From Acidobacteriota bacterium (GTDB lineage: Bacteria; Acidobacteriota; UBA6911): a stretch of DNA of 10,379 bases. How positions within the stretch are numbered: position 1 is the stretch's first letter; each line of letters begins with the position of its first letter. The notes under the pieces are model-generated. The model saw only the letters and a list, made by a program, of their open reading frames with translations, was not told the DNA's origin and searched no databases. The stretch covers positions 1 through 10,379 of the forward strand of contig JAFNAH010000014.1 in NCBI GenBank assembly GCA_017860075.1, in the 5' to 3' direction. The position numbers were made by a program, and so were the translations under genes. Positions 1 to 8,066 of the stretch are shown here, piece after piece.

Positions 1-992
1 TGAATAATGTTCTCCGCCCCCAAACGCTCGTTGATCACCGGAGCCGAAGTGACCTGACGGTCGAGCACTATGGCGAGCCGGTCACCGATGTGCTGCTCGC
101 TGGCCCGCGAGATCAGGTCGGCTCCTTCGGAATTGAGATAGAACCCGATCGCGGGCGCGCCATTGGAATCCTGCGACCGTCGAGCACTCTTCAGATGCTT
201 GCCGGTGATAGTCGGTACGCTGCTGACCACCATGTACTCGACCCTTTGATCCTCCTGGCGATCGTCGCGGTAAGGGAGAATCTCGTATCCGTCGGGGATC
301 TTCCCGCCGTTGGCCTGAACAGCGGCCTCGATGCTCGAGAAGGGTCCGCCCTGTTCTCTCTTGACCAAACGCAGTTCCAGCTGCGCTGTATTCTGAATGA
401 GTTCTTTTACTCTCTCGGGGTCGTCGATTCCCGGCAGTTCGACGATGATCTGGTCCTGCACCTCCTTGCCGCTTCCCCCGTAAATCTGCAGTGTAGGCTC
501 GGTGACACCCAGAGCGTTCACACGCCGATCAAGGGTTTCGAGTGCCTGACGGACGGTTGATTCCTGCAGGTCACGCAGGTAAGGTCCGAGGAAGCTGAGG
601 GAGTAGTTGGACTTGCTCTCGCTGACGGAGCTGCGCACCGAGTATTTCCGGCTGAAGTTCGCGGTGAGCAGTTCCCGGACCTCTTTGTCTCGCGAGGAGT
701 CTACCTGGTCGATCTCGACCGTCTGCCCCGGGCCCTTCCTGGCCGTGGCGAACGGGATGTTGCGCGTCTTGAGATCCTGTGCGATCCTCTCCGCGTCCTG
801 AGCCAGTTCGGCGTTCAACGCATCGTCTGTGACAACCTGCAGGACGAGGTGGATCCCTCCTTTGAGGTCCAGCCCCAGAGGCATCCGGGAGAACCAGGGT
901 TGGCCCTGTCCGCGCGGGCTCACGAAAAAGTAAATGCACACCAGATAGATGGATGCAATCAGCAGAAGCTTCCATTTCAGGTTTCTTTGCAT
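1..992 (-). CDS. secD: Protein translocase subunit SecD, N-terminal 330 residues (runs off left edge)
   Basis: SecD is a membrane subunit of the SecDF-YajC complex, which uses the proton gradient to pull exported proteins through SecYEG. Translating the minus strand from the ATG at 992-990 gives an open frame of 330 codons to the window edge. It starts with one hydrophobic membrane segment (about residues 8-23) and then the SecD signature LGLDLKGGIHLVLQV (residues 39-53). A periplasmic P1-type region follows, with RVNALGVTEPTLQIYGG and IIVELPGIDDPERVKELI. Both are characteristic of SecD. SecD proteins usually have 500-600 residues, so the C-terminal membrane segments and probably secF lie beyond position 1. 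An AAGG Shine-Dalgarno-like sequence stands 7 nt before the ATG. The gene follows yajC by 76 nt on the same strand, the standard order. Identification is secure; only the 3' end is unseen. Confidence 0.96.
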   Translation of the reverse strand, partial: MQRNLKWKLLLIASIYLVCIYFFVSPRGQGQPWFSRMPLGLDLKGGIHLVLQVVTDDALNAELAQDAERIAQDLKTRNIPFATARKGPGQTVEIDQVDSSRDKEVRELLTANFSRKYSVRSSVSESKSNYSLSFLGPYLRDLQESTVRQALETLDRRVNALGVTEPTLQIYGGSGKEVQDQIIVELPGIDDPERVKELIQNTAQLELRLVKREQGGPFSSIEAAVQANGGKIPDGYEILPYRDDRQEDQRVEYMVVSSVPTITGKHLKSARRSQDSNGAPAIGFYLNSEGADLISRASEQHIGDRLAIVLDRQVTSAPVINERLGAENII

Positions 993-1068
993 GACAGTAC
1001 CTTAGCTGCGAGTTCCCGTTGTCTCGATCCTTCGATGAGTCATCTTCGATTTGGAAACGCGGTCAGGG

Positions 1069-1395
1069 CTAGCTACCTTGGGATTCGTCTGGAGACTGCA
1101 GTCCGGCGACGGCATTCTTGGAGATCTCGATCTTGACCTGGTCGGCGATTTTGAGGATGAGGGTCTTCTCCTTGACACCGGCTACCACGCCGTAGATGCC
1201 GGAGTTGGTGATCACCTTGTCGCCGTTCTTGAGCATGCCGATCATGGTATCCAGCTTCTTCTGCCTCTTGCGCATGGGCATGAATATAAGTACATAAAAT
1301 ATGACACCGATGATGAGGATCGGCGCGAACTGCATCAGTATGTCAGGCGTCCCTGTCTGCTGCGCAAAAATCGTCTGAAGCAAAGTCGTTTTCAC
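1069..1395 (-). CDS. yajC: Preprotein translocase subunit YajC
   Basis: YajC is a small single-span inner-membrane protein that associates with SecDF and supports Sec-dependent export. This 108-residue product has the expected plan. A short N-terminus is followed by one membrane helix (about residues 20-40), then the basic MRKRQKK stretch that marks the cytoplasmic face. A small soluble domain follows with LKNGDKVITNSGIYGVV, the family hallmark, and KIADQVKIEISKNAV. The start is GTG at 1395-1393. No in-frame ATG precedes the membrane helix, and a G-rich stretch upstream may serve as a weak ribosome site. It sits 84 nt after tgt and 76 nt before secD on the same strand. The tgt-yajC-secD order is found across many bacteria, which supports both the call and co-transcription. 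Confidence 0.96.
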   Translation of the reverse strand: MKTTLLQTIFAQQTGTPDILMQFAPILIIGVIFYVLIFMPMRKRQKKLDTMIGMLKNGDKVITNSGIYGVVAGVKEKTLILKIADQVKIEISKNAVAGLQSPDESQGS

Positions 1396-1479
1396 TGGAA
1401 TTGCCCCGCCACTGCCCGCCCGATCCTGCGCCCGGCAAACAACACCGCGTCGGGGTGCACAGAAACCCCTGAGCCGGAC

Positions 1480-2601
1480 TCACTCGGGCCATTTCTCCAT
1501 ACCGGCCAGCAACTTACCATATGATTTAAAAGCGATAGACTCCCTTATTTTGCACATCATGTCAAGATAAAAGGATACGTTGTGCATCGTGTTCAGGACC
1601 GCCGAAAGATATTCTCCCGACATGTACAAGTGCCGCAGGTACGCCCTCGTGTAGCGCCGGCAGGTCAGACACGAGCAGGCCGGGTCAGGCGGCCGTCGAT
1701 CGTCGGCGCAGGCCGCATTCTTAATGAGTACCCTGCCCTCGCTCGTGAACAGGCACCCGTTGCGTGCATTGCGGGTGGGCAGCACGCAATCAAACATATC
1801 CACTCCCAACGCCACGGCGCGGACAATGTCCCTCGGTGTCCCGACTCCCATCAGGTACCGCGGCCGGTCCGCCGGCAGCAGAGGCAACGTGGCTTCGAGC
1901 ACTTCCCACATCGCGCTCTTTGGCTCGCCCACGCTCAAACCGCCCACCGCGAAGCCATCCGGGCAAAGCGCCGTCAGCGCCCCGACCGAGCGTGCGCGCA
2001 GGTCCGGATAGACGCCCCCCTGGACAATCCCGAACAGCGCATTCGATCCGACGCTGCCGGCCTGCCAGCGACTGACACAGCGACCGGCCCACCGCATCGA
2101 GAGCTCCATGGACTTCTCAGCATCCGCGCGGCTGCAGGGATAGGGGGTGCAGTCATCCAGGACCATGGCTATGTCGCTCCCGAGCACCCGCTGGATGTCT
2201 ATCACTTTTTCGGGCGTGAGAAAGTGGGAGCTGCCGTCGAGATGAGACCGGAAACTCACTCCCTCTTCCGAGATCTTCCTGAGGTCGCGATGGCTGAAGA
2301 CCTGGTAGCCCCCGCTGTCGGTCAATACCGCGCGCTGCCAGGACATAAACCGGTGCAGTCCGCCGAGCCGCTCGACCCGTTCCGGCCCCGGGCGCAGGTA
2401 TAGATGGTAGGTGTTTGCCAGTATGATCCCGGCGCCGAGCGACTCCAGCCACTCGTGGGGCAGTGCTTTGACGGTGCCGGCAGTACCCACCGGCATGAAC
2501 ACCGGAGTCGGGATCTCTCCATGACTGGTGCGCAAGGTACCGAGACGCGCACCTGTAGAAGCATCCCGGGCTTTCACCTCGAAGGAGAAGTCAGTTGGCA
2601 T
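1480..2601 (-). CDS. tgt: Queuine tRNA-ribosyltransferase (tRNA-guanine transglycosylase)
   Basis: Tgt exchanges guanine 34 in the anticodon of Asn, Asp, His and Tyr tRNAs for preQ1, a step in queuosine synthesis in the cytoplasm. The 373-residue product matches the usual bacterial length. The TIM-barrel landmarks are present: TPVFMPVGTAGTVKAL near the N-terminus, LTDSGGYQVFS with the conserved Asp95, the GIVQGG substrate loop (191-196), and GVDMFDCVLPTRNARNG (266-282). Asp271 in that last motif corresponds to the catalytic nucleophile (E. coli Asp264). The zinc site is intact: Cys309, Cys311, Cys314 and His340, the same spacing as the E. coli set. The ATG at 2601-2599 has GGAG 4 nt upstream, which is rather close. 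It is the first gene of the tgt-yajC-secD run; queA, a common upstream neighbour, is not here. Confidence 0.98.
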   Translation of the reverse strand: MPTDFSFEVKARDASTGARLGTLRTSHGEIPTPVFMPVGTAGTVKALPHEWLESLGAGIILANTYHLYLRPGPERVERLGGLHRFMSWQRAVLTDSGGYQVFSHRDLRKISEEGVSFRSHLDGSSHFLTPEKVIDIQRVLGSDIAMVLDDCTPYPCSRADAEKSMELSMRWAGRCVSRWQAGSVGSNALFGIVQGGVYPDLRARSVGALTALCPDGFAVGGLSVGEPKSAMWEVLEATLPLLPADRPRYLMGVGTPRDIVRAVALGVDMFDCVLPTRNARNGCLFTSEGRVLIKNAACADDRRPPDPACSCLTCRRYTRAYLRHLYMSGEYLSAVLNTMHNVSFYLDMMCKIRESIAFKSYGKLLAGMEKWPE

Positions 2602-2708
2602 ATCGCTCCAGCGGAGAAGGTCGCACTCCCGCTTCGTGCGGCGCCGGCACCCACCGCCGCGATGCCCGGCGGCTGACGCCCCGATGCTGATCAGGTATAT
2701 TGACGTTG

Positions 2709-3860
2709 ATGCGATTCGGTATCATCGGCTCACGACTCGCGGGCGCCTATCTCGGCCTTCTCCTGAGGCAGGCCGGACATGAAGTCCTGCTGTTCGACAA
2801 TTCCGCCGGCAGGGAGAAGCCATGTGGCGGAGGCGTCACACCCAAAGCTCTGCGCACAATCCCCTGGCTCGCTGACCGTCGCCTTCCCCACACGGTAGTG
2901 GACACTCTCCGCCTGCTCACACGACGCGGCGAAGGGGCGGACATGAGGCTGGTCAACCCGATCCACGTCTTTTCCCGCTCCACGCTGGACGCCGCCCTGC
3001 GAGAGGACGCCATCGCCGCCGGCGCTCGCTTCTTCCCGCTGAGGGCCTCGCGCTTCACAGCCGAAAACCGGAAATGGACCATCTTCGCCGAAGGCAGCGC
3101 CTTCGAGGTGGACTTCATCGCGGGCGCCGACGGCGCCACCAGCTCGGTGCGGGCCGCGGTTGCATCGAGGTACGCCGTTTCCGACCTCTCTCTCGCGCTG
3201 GGCTACTACCTCCCCGGCATCCACCATCAGAACTCCGTGATCGCGGCCTTCCAGGAGCCCGGGTTCCAAGGATACCTCTGGTCCTTTCCGCGTGTCGATC
3301 ATTCCTCGGTGGGAATCATGAGATGGCTCCCCCACGCCGAGGCCACGGATCTCCGCGAGCGTGTCGCGCGCTTCATCGACTCGCACGTTCCCGGCCCTTC
3401 GTCGGCCAAGACGTTCTACGCCGCGACGATCCCCAGCCTGAGCGTCGCCAGCCTGCGCGCCCAGCGTGTGTGCGGGCCCGGTTGGGCCCTCCTGGGAGAT
3501 GCCGCCGGTTTCGCCGACGCCATCACGGGCGAGGGGATCTTCTACGCGCTTCGCTCGGCTGAGCTGCTGGCCCAGGCCATTAAGGCCGGCCGCCCTGCGG
3601 ACTACGAACAGGCCTGGAGACGCGATTTCGGCCGCGACCTGCTGCGTGCAGCGTCGCTGCGGGAACGCTTCTACGGATCAGGGCGCCGCGGCGGCAGCGC
3701 GGTGGAACGGGCTGTTCGGCTCACCGGGCGGAGCCGCACCGTGGCGCAGCTCGCGAACGCGCTCATTTCCGGCGACGTGAGCTATGACAGGTTCCTGACC
3801 ATGCTGCTCGTGAAGAGCCCCTGGATCTTCCGGGAGTATTTACAGCGCAGCGACAGCTAG
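2709..3860 (+). CDS. FAD-dependent oxidoreductase, geranylgeranyl reductase family
   Basis: This is a flavoprotein of the geranylgeranyl reductase/monooxygenase-like superfamily. Family members reduce double bonds in prenyl chains, for example of quinones, chlorophyll or lipids, but the substrate here cannot be told. From the ATG at 2709 it has 383 residues. An N-terminal Rossmann motif is followed by PCGGGVTPKAL (38-48), the Cys-Gly-rich hallmark of the family. GADGATSSVR (139-148) and GWALLGDAAGFADAITGEGIF (258-278) follow; the GDAAG part contacts the FAD ribityl chain. The nucleotide loop reads GSRLAG, with Arg where the second glycine of GxGxxG is expected. An in-frame TTG at 2700, 4 nt after an AGG, could add three residues. 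I prefer 2709 because the first beta strand of the fold then begins directly. It is divergent from tgt and convergent with the propeller gene. No membrane helix is evident. Confidence 0.85.
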   Translation: MRFGIIGSRLAGAYLGLLLRQAGHEVLLFDNSAGREKPCGGGVTPKALRTIPWLADRRLPHTVVDTLRLLTRRGEGADMRLVNPIHVFSRSTLDAALREDAIAAGARFFPLRASRFTAENRKWTIFAEGSAFEVDFIAGADGATSSVRAAVASRYAVSDLSLALGYYLPGIHHQNSVIAAFQEPGFQGYLWSFPRVDHSSVGIMRWLPHAEATDLRERVARFIDSHVPGPSSAKTFYAATIPSLSVASLRAQRVCGPGWALLGDAAGFADAITGEGIFYALRSAELLAQAIKAGRPADYEQAWRRDFGRDLLRAASLRERFYGSGRRGGSAVERAVRLTGRSRTVAQLANALISGDVSYDRFLTMLLVKSPWIFREYLQRSDS

Positions 3861-4876
3861 ACGAATGTTGAGGGCTTGGACAAGGACGGCATCCAGAGCA
3901 GCGACTCGCTGTCTGCCAGGAAGAGATCGTCACCGGAAAGCGCCACGCCTACCAGTGTCGGCCCCGCCGCGTAATGTCTGATTTCAGCCGATCCCGGCGA
4001 GTACCCGAACAAACCCTTCCTGCCCTCATACGACGACGCGATCAACAGATCGCCGCCGGGCGTGACGGCCATTCCCTGAGGGCGCGCCAGGCCGCCCAAC
4101 ACCGCCTCCACCACTCCCCCGGAGGAGATCCTGTAGAGCCTGTCTCTCACCGCGAGTGTCGGCCCCGTCACATAGACCGAGTCATTCGAATCAATAGCCA
4201 GATGATAGGCGGAAACACTCGGCTCGAGACTGGCGAAGTCCGCCTTGTCGCCCGTAGCATCTATCCGGACAACCCGCCCGCTCCTGTCACCGACGTAGAG
4301 GTTGCCCCGCGAATCGAAGGCAATCCCGCAGGCAATTCCGAGATCCTCTGCCACCACATCAAGTCGCTCGAAGTCGGTGTATCGATAGACGACACCGTCG
4401 TGCCGGCTGGATATGTAAAGCTGCCCGTCGGGGCCGAACGCAAGACCGGTAGGGTTCATGATCTCACAGGCGAACGGCGATTTCTCTCCCTCGCGGGTCA
4501 CACGCACGAGTGGTTCGGTGATCTGCTGTCCCCGGCTGCCGCTGATGGTCGTGATAATGCTGCCGTCGGGCGCGACCACCGGATTCGTTACCGGGTGCAG
4601 CCCGGATGCCAGGGTGAGCGCAACCGTGAATGGAAAAACCGCGGAGCTCTCTCCATCCGACAGCAGGCGCACGCCAGGCCCCCGGGCCTCCCGTGGAATC
4701 CTGGCGACTACGAGCTCATCGGACGCCGAGATTATGTCCGCCGCAGCGTCGCCGAACTTCACCATCGAGCGGGAAGGGAGATCCGGCTTGAAAGCGCGAC
4801 ACCGGATCGCAACTTCACCTCCGGGTACTCCCAGGCGGGGGGTCACGTCGACAATCAAGGGGCGTTTCGATGACAT
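3857..4876 (-). CDS. TIG-like domain plus six-bladed NHL/SMP-30-like beta-propeller protein
   Basis: A 339-residue protein of unknown specific function. Residues about 7-85 resemble an immunoglobulin-like TIG/IPT domain (VTPRLGVPGGEVAIRCRAF, then MVKFGDAAADI and VARIPREA). The rest consists of six similar units of about 40 residues, each of the form 'hydrophobic-xDxxGxLYVxD-xxxxVYR'. They are centred near residues 100, 145, 185, 227, 269 and 310. Clear examples are GLAFGPDGQLYISSRHDGVVYRY and GIAFDSRGNLYVGDRSGRVVRI. This pattern indicates a six-bladed propeller of the NHL or gluconolactonase/SMP-30 type. Such folds bind ligands or proteins, and some are lactonases; no catalytic metal site could be assigned. 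The N-terminus (MSSKRPLIVDV) has no signal peptide, so a cytoplasmic location is inferred. No Shine-Dalgarno sequence precedes the ATG at 4876-4874. Its stop codon overlaps that of the convergent oxidoreductase gene. Confidence 0.75.
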   Translation of the reverse strand: MSSKRPLIVDVTPRLGVPGGEVAIRCRAFKPDLPSRSMVKFGDAAADIISASDELVVARIPREARGPGVRLLSDGESSAVFPFTVALTLASGLHPVTNPVVAPDGSIITTISGSRGQQITEPLVRVTREGEKSPFACEIMNPTGLAFGPDGQLYISSRHDGVVYRYTDFERLDVVAEDLGIACGIAFDSRGNLYVGDRSGRVVRIDATGDKADFASLEPSVSAYHLAIDSNDSVYVTGPTLAVRDRLYRISSGGVVEAVLGGLARPQGMAVTPGGDLLIASSYEGRKGLFGYSPGSAEIRHYAAGPTLVGVALSGDDLFLADSESLLWMPSLSKPSTFV

Positions 4877-4885
4877 TGGCTACGA

Positions 4886-4914
4886 ATTATGTCATCGCCC
4901 CGACGAGGTTACAA
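4886..4914 (-). promoter_or_regulatory. Predicted sigma70-type promoter for the propeller gene, leaderless or nearly so
   Basis: On the minus strand TTGTAA (4914-4909) and CATAAT (4891-4886) are separated by 17 nt, matching the -35 and -10 consensus at four and five of six positions. The -10 box ends only 9 nt before the ATG at 4876, so transcription would begin at or within a few bases of the start codon. That agrees with the absence of a ribosome-binding site. This is a prediction from sequence match only. Confidence 0.5.
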
Positions 4915-4993
4915 GCGGACGGGAGGGGTCCCTGTCCGCCGATGCGGCGCCGCGCCGCTCCCTGCCCGCGGTTCCGGGGCGCGAGGGCCCGGA

Positions 4994-5022
4994 TTGACAC
5001 GACCTGCGCCCGAAAATATGAT
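4994..5022 (+). promoter_or_regulatory. Predicted sigma70-type promoter of uvrA
   Basis: A perfect TTGACA (4994-4999) and TATGAT (5017-5022, five of six) are separated by exactly 17 nt. The expected start is near 5029, which gives a leader of about 40 nt before the uvrA start at 5070. No LexA-type inverted repeat (CTGT-N8-ACAG or GAAC-N4-GTTC) is visible around it, so SOS control is not supported by sequence here. Confidence 0.75.
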
Positions 5023-5069
5023 TATTAGTTTTCCGAGAGGCGCCGCAACCCGGCAGGGAGGAACACCAA

Positions 5070-8036
5070 TTGGGAGTCGAAGCCCAGGACGCGATCACCG
5101 TGATCGGGGCTCGTGTGCACAACCTGAAGAACATTACGGTTGCCCTGCCCCTGAACGCCCTGACCGTTATCACCGGTGTTTCGGGTAGCGGCAAGAGCAG
5201 CCTGGCATTTGACACCCTGTACGCAGAAGGCCAGCGACGCTACGTCGCTTCCCTCTCGGCTTACGCCCGCCAGTTCCTCGAACGCATCGACCGGCCGGAT
5301 GTGGATGACATCATCGGGATCTGCCCGGCACTTGCCATTCGGCAGAAGACGTACACCAGAAACCCGCGATCCACCGTCGGAACGGTGACCGAAATCAGTG
5401 ACTACCTCAGGCTCCTGTATGCGCGCATCGGCATTACGCGTTGCCACGCCTGCGGCCGGATCGTGAGCAAGGACACCCCGGAAGAGGTTGCCGATTTCGT
5501 GCTTTCCCTGCCCGAAGGCACGCGGTTGTACCTCTGCATCCCGCTCCGGCTCGATGACGGCGCAGCAGCAGGCAAGCCCGGACGCGCGCGTCCCGCCGGT
5601 GGACGCAGGGCCGCCCCTGCTTCCCGCGCCGCCCGTTCAACTGCCGAAAGACTCGCGATGATCCTCCCGGGTCTCCGGCAACAGGGTTTTGTCCGCTTGC
5701 TCGTGCAGGAGAAACTCGTCGAACTTGGCGAGGCCGTTTCAGAGGTTCTGGAGAAAGGCTGCGAAGAGGTGCAGGTAGTTGTCGACCGGCTGGCCGTGAG
5801 GGCCGACATCCGCCAGCGACTGGTGGACTCGCTCGAAGTCTGCGCCAGGGAAGCCGACGGCAGGATCGAAATCGTCCTCCTTTCAGACGACCCTTCCGAG
5901 ACCCGAAGGCTGCTGGAAACCAGGTTTCCGGAGGTCAGGTTCACCGATCATCCGGCCGGGATCCTGGTCAAGTTCAGCGAGAAGTTCGAGTGCCAGCTGT
6001 GCCATATTTCCTACGAGGAACCGGAGCCCCGGCTGTTCTCATTCAACAACCCCTATGGCGCCTGCTCGGAGTGTCAGGGGTTCGGCAACACCATCAACCT
6101 GGACCTCGGCCTGGTTATCCCCGACGAATCCCTGAGCCTGGCGGACGGTGCGGTTCATCCGTGGACGAAGCCGCGCTACCGCAGCTTCCAGAACCGCCTC
6201 CTGCATTTCGCCGAAAGGAACGGCATCCCGGTGGAGCAGCCATGGTCGGCCCTGCCCGACGAGGCGAAGGGCTGGATTATTCAAGGCAAGGATCAGTTCC
6301 CCGGCGTGATCGGCTTTTTCGACTACCTGGAACAGAAGAAGTACAAGATGCATGTCCGCATCTTCATCAGCCGGTATCGCGGGTATACCACCTGCAGGAG
6401 CTGCAGCGGCGAGCGGTTGCGCCGTGAGGCGCGCGACGTAATCGTAGGCGACAAGCGAATCACCGAAGTCACCGCGATGACGATCCTCGACGCAGCGCGT
6501 TTCTTCTCGAGTCTCCAGCTGTCGCCGACGGAGGCCTCGATTGCCTCCAAGATCCTGGAGGAGATAAGGCACCGGCTGGACCTCCTTGTCCGGGTCGGGC
6601 TGGAATACATCACTCTGGATCGACTCTCGTCGACCCTCTCCGGCGGCGAGTCCCAGCGCATCCAGCTGGCCACATCGCTCGGATCCATGCTCGCAGGGGC
6701 GCTGTACGTTCTGGATGAGCCGAGCGTCGGGCTGCATCCCCGCGACAGCCGGCGCCTGGTGGAGACACTCCAGAACCTCAAGGCGTTGGGCAATACGGTG
6801 GTCGTGGTGGAGCACGACCCGGAAATCATGCGCAGCGCCGACCACATCATCGATCTGGGGCCGCGGGCCGGCGAATATGGAGGCAGGCTGGTATATGAGG
6901 GGGACTATCCTGCACTCACCAAAGACCAGAACTCCCTGACAGGCAGATACCTGGGCGGCGAGCTGAGAATCCCCGTACCTGTTTTCAGACGCCGGAACAA
7001 CGGGTCCTCACTCGAGATCCTCAATGCCCGAAAGCACAACCTGAAGGGTCTGAACCTCAAAATCCCGCTGGACGTGCTCGTCTGCATCACCGGCGTCAGC
7101 GGCAGCGGCAAGTCGACGCTGGTGCACGATGTGCTTTACGTTGCGTTGAAAAAGGCGAAGGGCGAGCTGAAAGACTCGGCTGCCGGCTGCGACGCTGTCC
7201 GGGGGGCCGAACGAATCGGCGATGTCATACTGGTCGACCAGTCCCCGATCGGCCGGACCCCACGATCAAATCCCGTGACCTACATCAAGGCTTTCGACGA
7301 CATCCGTGCTCTTTTTGCCGAACTCAGGGAGGCTTATGCGCGCAACCTCAACGCCGGCCACTTCTCATTCAACCTCAGCGGGGGGCGGTGCGAGACATGC
7401 CAGGGGAACGGTACCATCGCGGTCGAGATGCAATTCCTGGCCGACGTGGAACTCACGTGCGAGGATTGCAAGGGAAAGAGATTCAAGCCGGCGGTCCTCG
7501 AGGTTCACTACAAAGGGAAAAACATCGCAGAAGTGCTGGACCTCACGGTTCACGAAGCCGTCGATTTCTTCGCCGGGCGCAGCCGGCTGGTCCGGAAACT
7601 CCGGTTGCTCGAGGAAATCGGCCTGGGCTACCTGAGGCTGGGCCAATCGGCTACGACACTGTCGGGAGGCGAGGCCCAGCGGATGAAGCTCGCATCCTTC
7701 ATCGCACGCAAGGATGCCGGCCGCAACCTCTTTATATTCGATGAACCCACAACCGGGCTGCATTTCGATGACATCCGGAAGCTCCTGGCCGCCCTCGATA
7801 AGCTCATCAGCGCCGGCAACTCGGTGATCGTGATCGAACACAACCTCGATGTGATAAAGACCGCCGACTGGGTGATCGACCTTGGGCCCGAGGGAGGCGA
7901 TGCCGGCGGGCGCATCGTCTTCGAGGGGCTCCCGGACGAAATCGCCAAGTGCGATCGGTCCTATACCGGGCGATACCTGAAGACGCATCTTTCAGCCGGC
8001 TCCTCCCATACGTCTCGAACTGCGAACGGCTCGTGA
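5070..8036 (+). CDS. uvrA: UvrABC excision nuclease subunit A
   Basis: UvrA is the DNA-damage-sensing ATPase that loads UvrB in nucleotide excision repair. Both ABC ATPase halves are complete. The first has Walker A GVSGSGKS (36-43), signature LSGGESQR (523-530) and Walker B LYVLDEPSVGLHPRD (545-559). The second has Walker A GVSGSGKS (675-682), signature LSGGEAQR (864-871) and Walker B LFIFDEPTTGLH (887-898). Zinc-module cysteine pairs are present at 125/128 with 442/445, 308/311 with 332/335, and 774/777 with 797/800. The start is TTG at 5070, supported by a strong GGAGG at 5057-5061 with 8 nt spacing; the next alternative (GTG at 5100) would cut into the first strand. At 988 residues it is longer than the usual 940 or so. 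Most of the excess is a low-complexity Ala/Arg/Pro/Gly insert at about residues 161-195. It stands alone on the plus strand behind its own promoter. Confidence 0.98.
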   Translation: MGVEAQDAITVIGARVHNLKNITVALPLNALTVITGVSGSGKSSLAFDTLYAEGQRRYVASLSAYARQFLERIDRPDVDDIIGICPALAIRQKTYTRNPRSTVGTVTEISDYLRLLYARIGITRCHACGRIVSKDTPEEVADFVLSLPEGTRLYLCIPLRLDDGAAAGKPGRARPAGGRRAAPASRAARSTAERLAMILPGLRQQGFVRLLVQEKLVELGEAVSEVLEKGCEEVQVVVDRLAVRADIRQRLVDSLEVCAREADGRIEIVLLSDDPSETRRLLETRFPEVRFTDHPAGILVKFSEKFECQLCHISYEEPEPRLFSFNNPYGACSECQGFGNTINLDLGLVIPDESLSLADGAVHPWTKPRYRSFQNRLLHFAERNGIPVEQPWSALPDEAKGWIIQGKDQFPGVIGFFDYLEQKKYKMHVRIFISRYRGYTTCRSCSGERLRREARDVIVGDKRITEVTAMTILDAARFFSSLQLSPTEASIASKILEEIRHRLDLLVRVGLEYITLDRLSSTLSGGESQRIQLATSLGSMLAGALYVLDEPSVGLHPRDSRRLVETLQNLKALGNTVVVVEHDPEIMRSADHIIDLGPRAGEYGGRLVYEGDYPALTKDQNSLTGRYLGGELRIPVPVFRRRNNGSSLEILNARKHNLKGLNLKIPLDVLVCITGVSGSGKSTLVHDVLYVALKKAKGELKDSAAGCDAVRGAERIGDVILVDQSPIGRTPRSNPVTYIKAFDDIRALFAELREAYARNLNAGHFSFNLSGGRCETCQGNGTIAVEMQFLADVELTCEDCKGKRFKPAVLEVHYKGKNIAEVLDLTVHEAVDFFAGRSRLVRKLRLLEEIGLGYLRLGQSATTLSGGEAQRMKLASFIARKDAGRNLFIFDEPTTGLHFDDIRKLLAALDKLISAGNSVIVIEHNLDVIKTADWVIDLGPEGGDAGGRIVFEGLPDEIAKCDRSYTGRYLKTHLSAGSSHTSRTANGS

Positions 8037-8039
8037 GTG

Positions 8040-8064
8040 CCCGGGTAGGGGCAGCCTCGGGTTT
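8040..8064 (+). terminator. Possible weak terminator after uvrA
   Basis: CCCGGG (8040-8045) can pair with CTCGGG (8056-8061), giving six pairs including one G-U, around a 10-nt loop. Only three T follow. It begins 4 nt after the uvrA stop codon. The short U-run makes it a weak intrinsic terminator at best. Confidence 0.3.
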
Positions 8065-8066
8065 GA

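Noticed and set aside
90..560. Plus-strand frame opposite secD
   Set aside because: The minus-strand frame reads as canonical SecD throughout, so this is a shadow.
2602..2708. Divergent gap between tgt and the oxidoreductase, searched for promoters or a preQ1 riboswitch
   Set aside because: No convincing -35/-10 pair on either strand and no recognisable riboswitch core; the region is simply GC-rich.
2730..3386. Long minus-strand frame of 218 codons inside the oxidoreductase gene
   Set aside because: The plus-strand frame carries all flavoprotein motifs; the antisense product has no family features. Long antisense frames are common at this GC content.
4915..4993. GC-rich stretch with small palindromes (for example GCGGCGCCGC) upstream of the uvrA promoter
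   Set aside because: The palindromes are short and expected by composition; no operator or LexA box could be recognised.
6039..6845. Minus-strand frame of 268 codons inside uvrA
   Set aside because: It is fully inside the conserved ABC core of uvrA, with no motif of its own.
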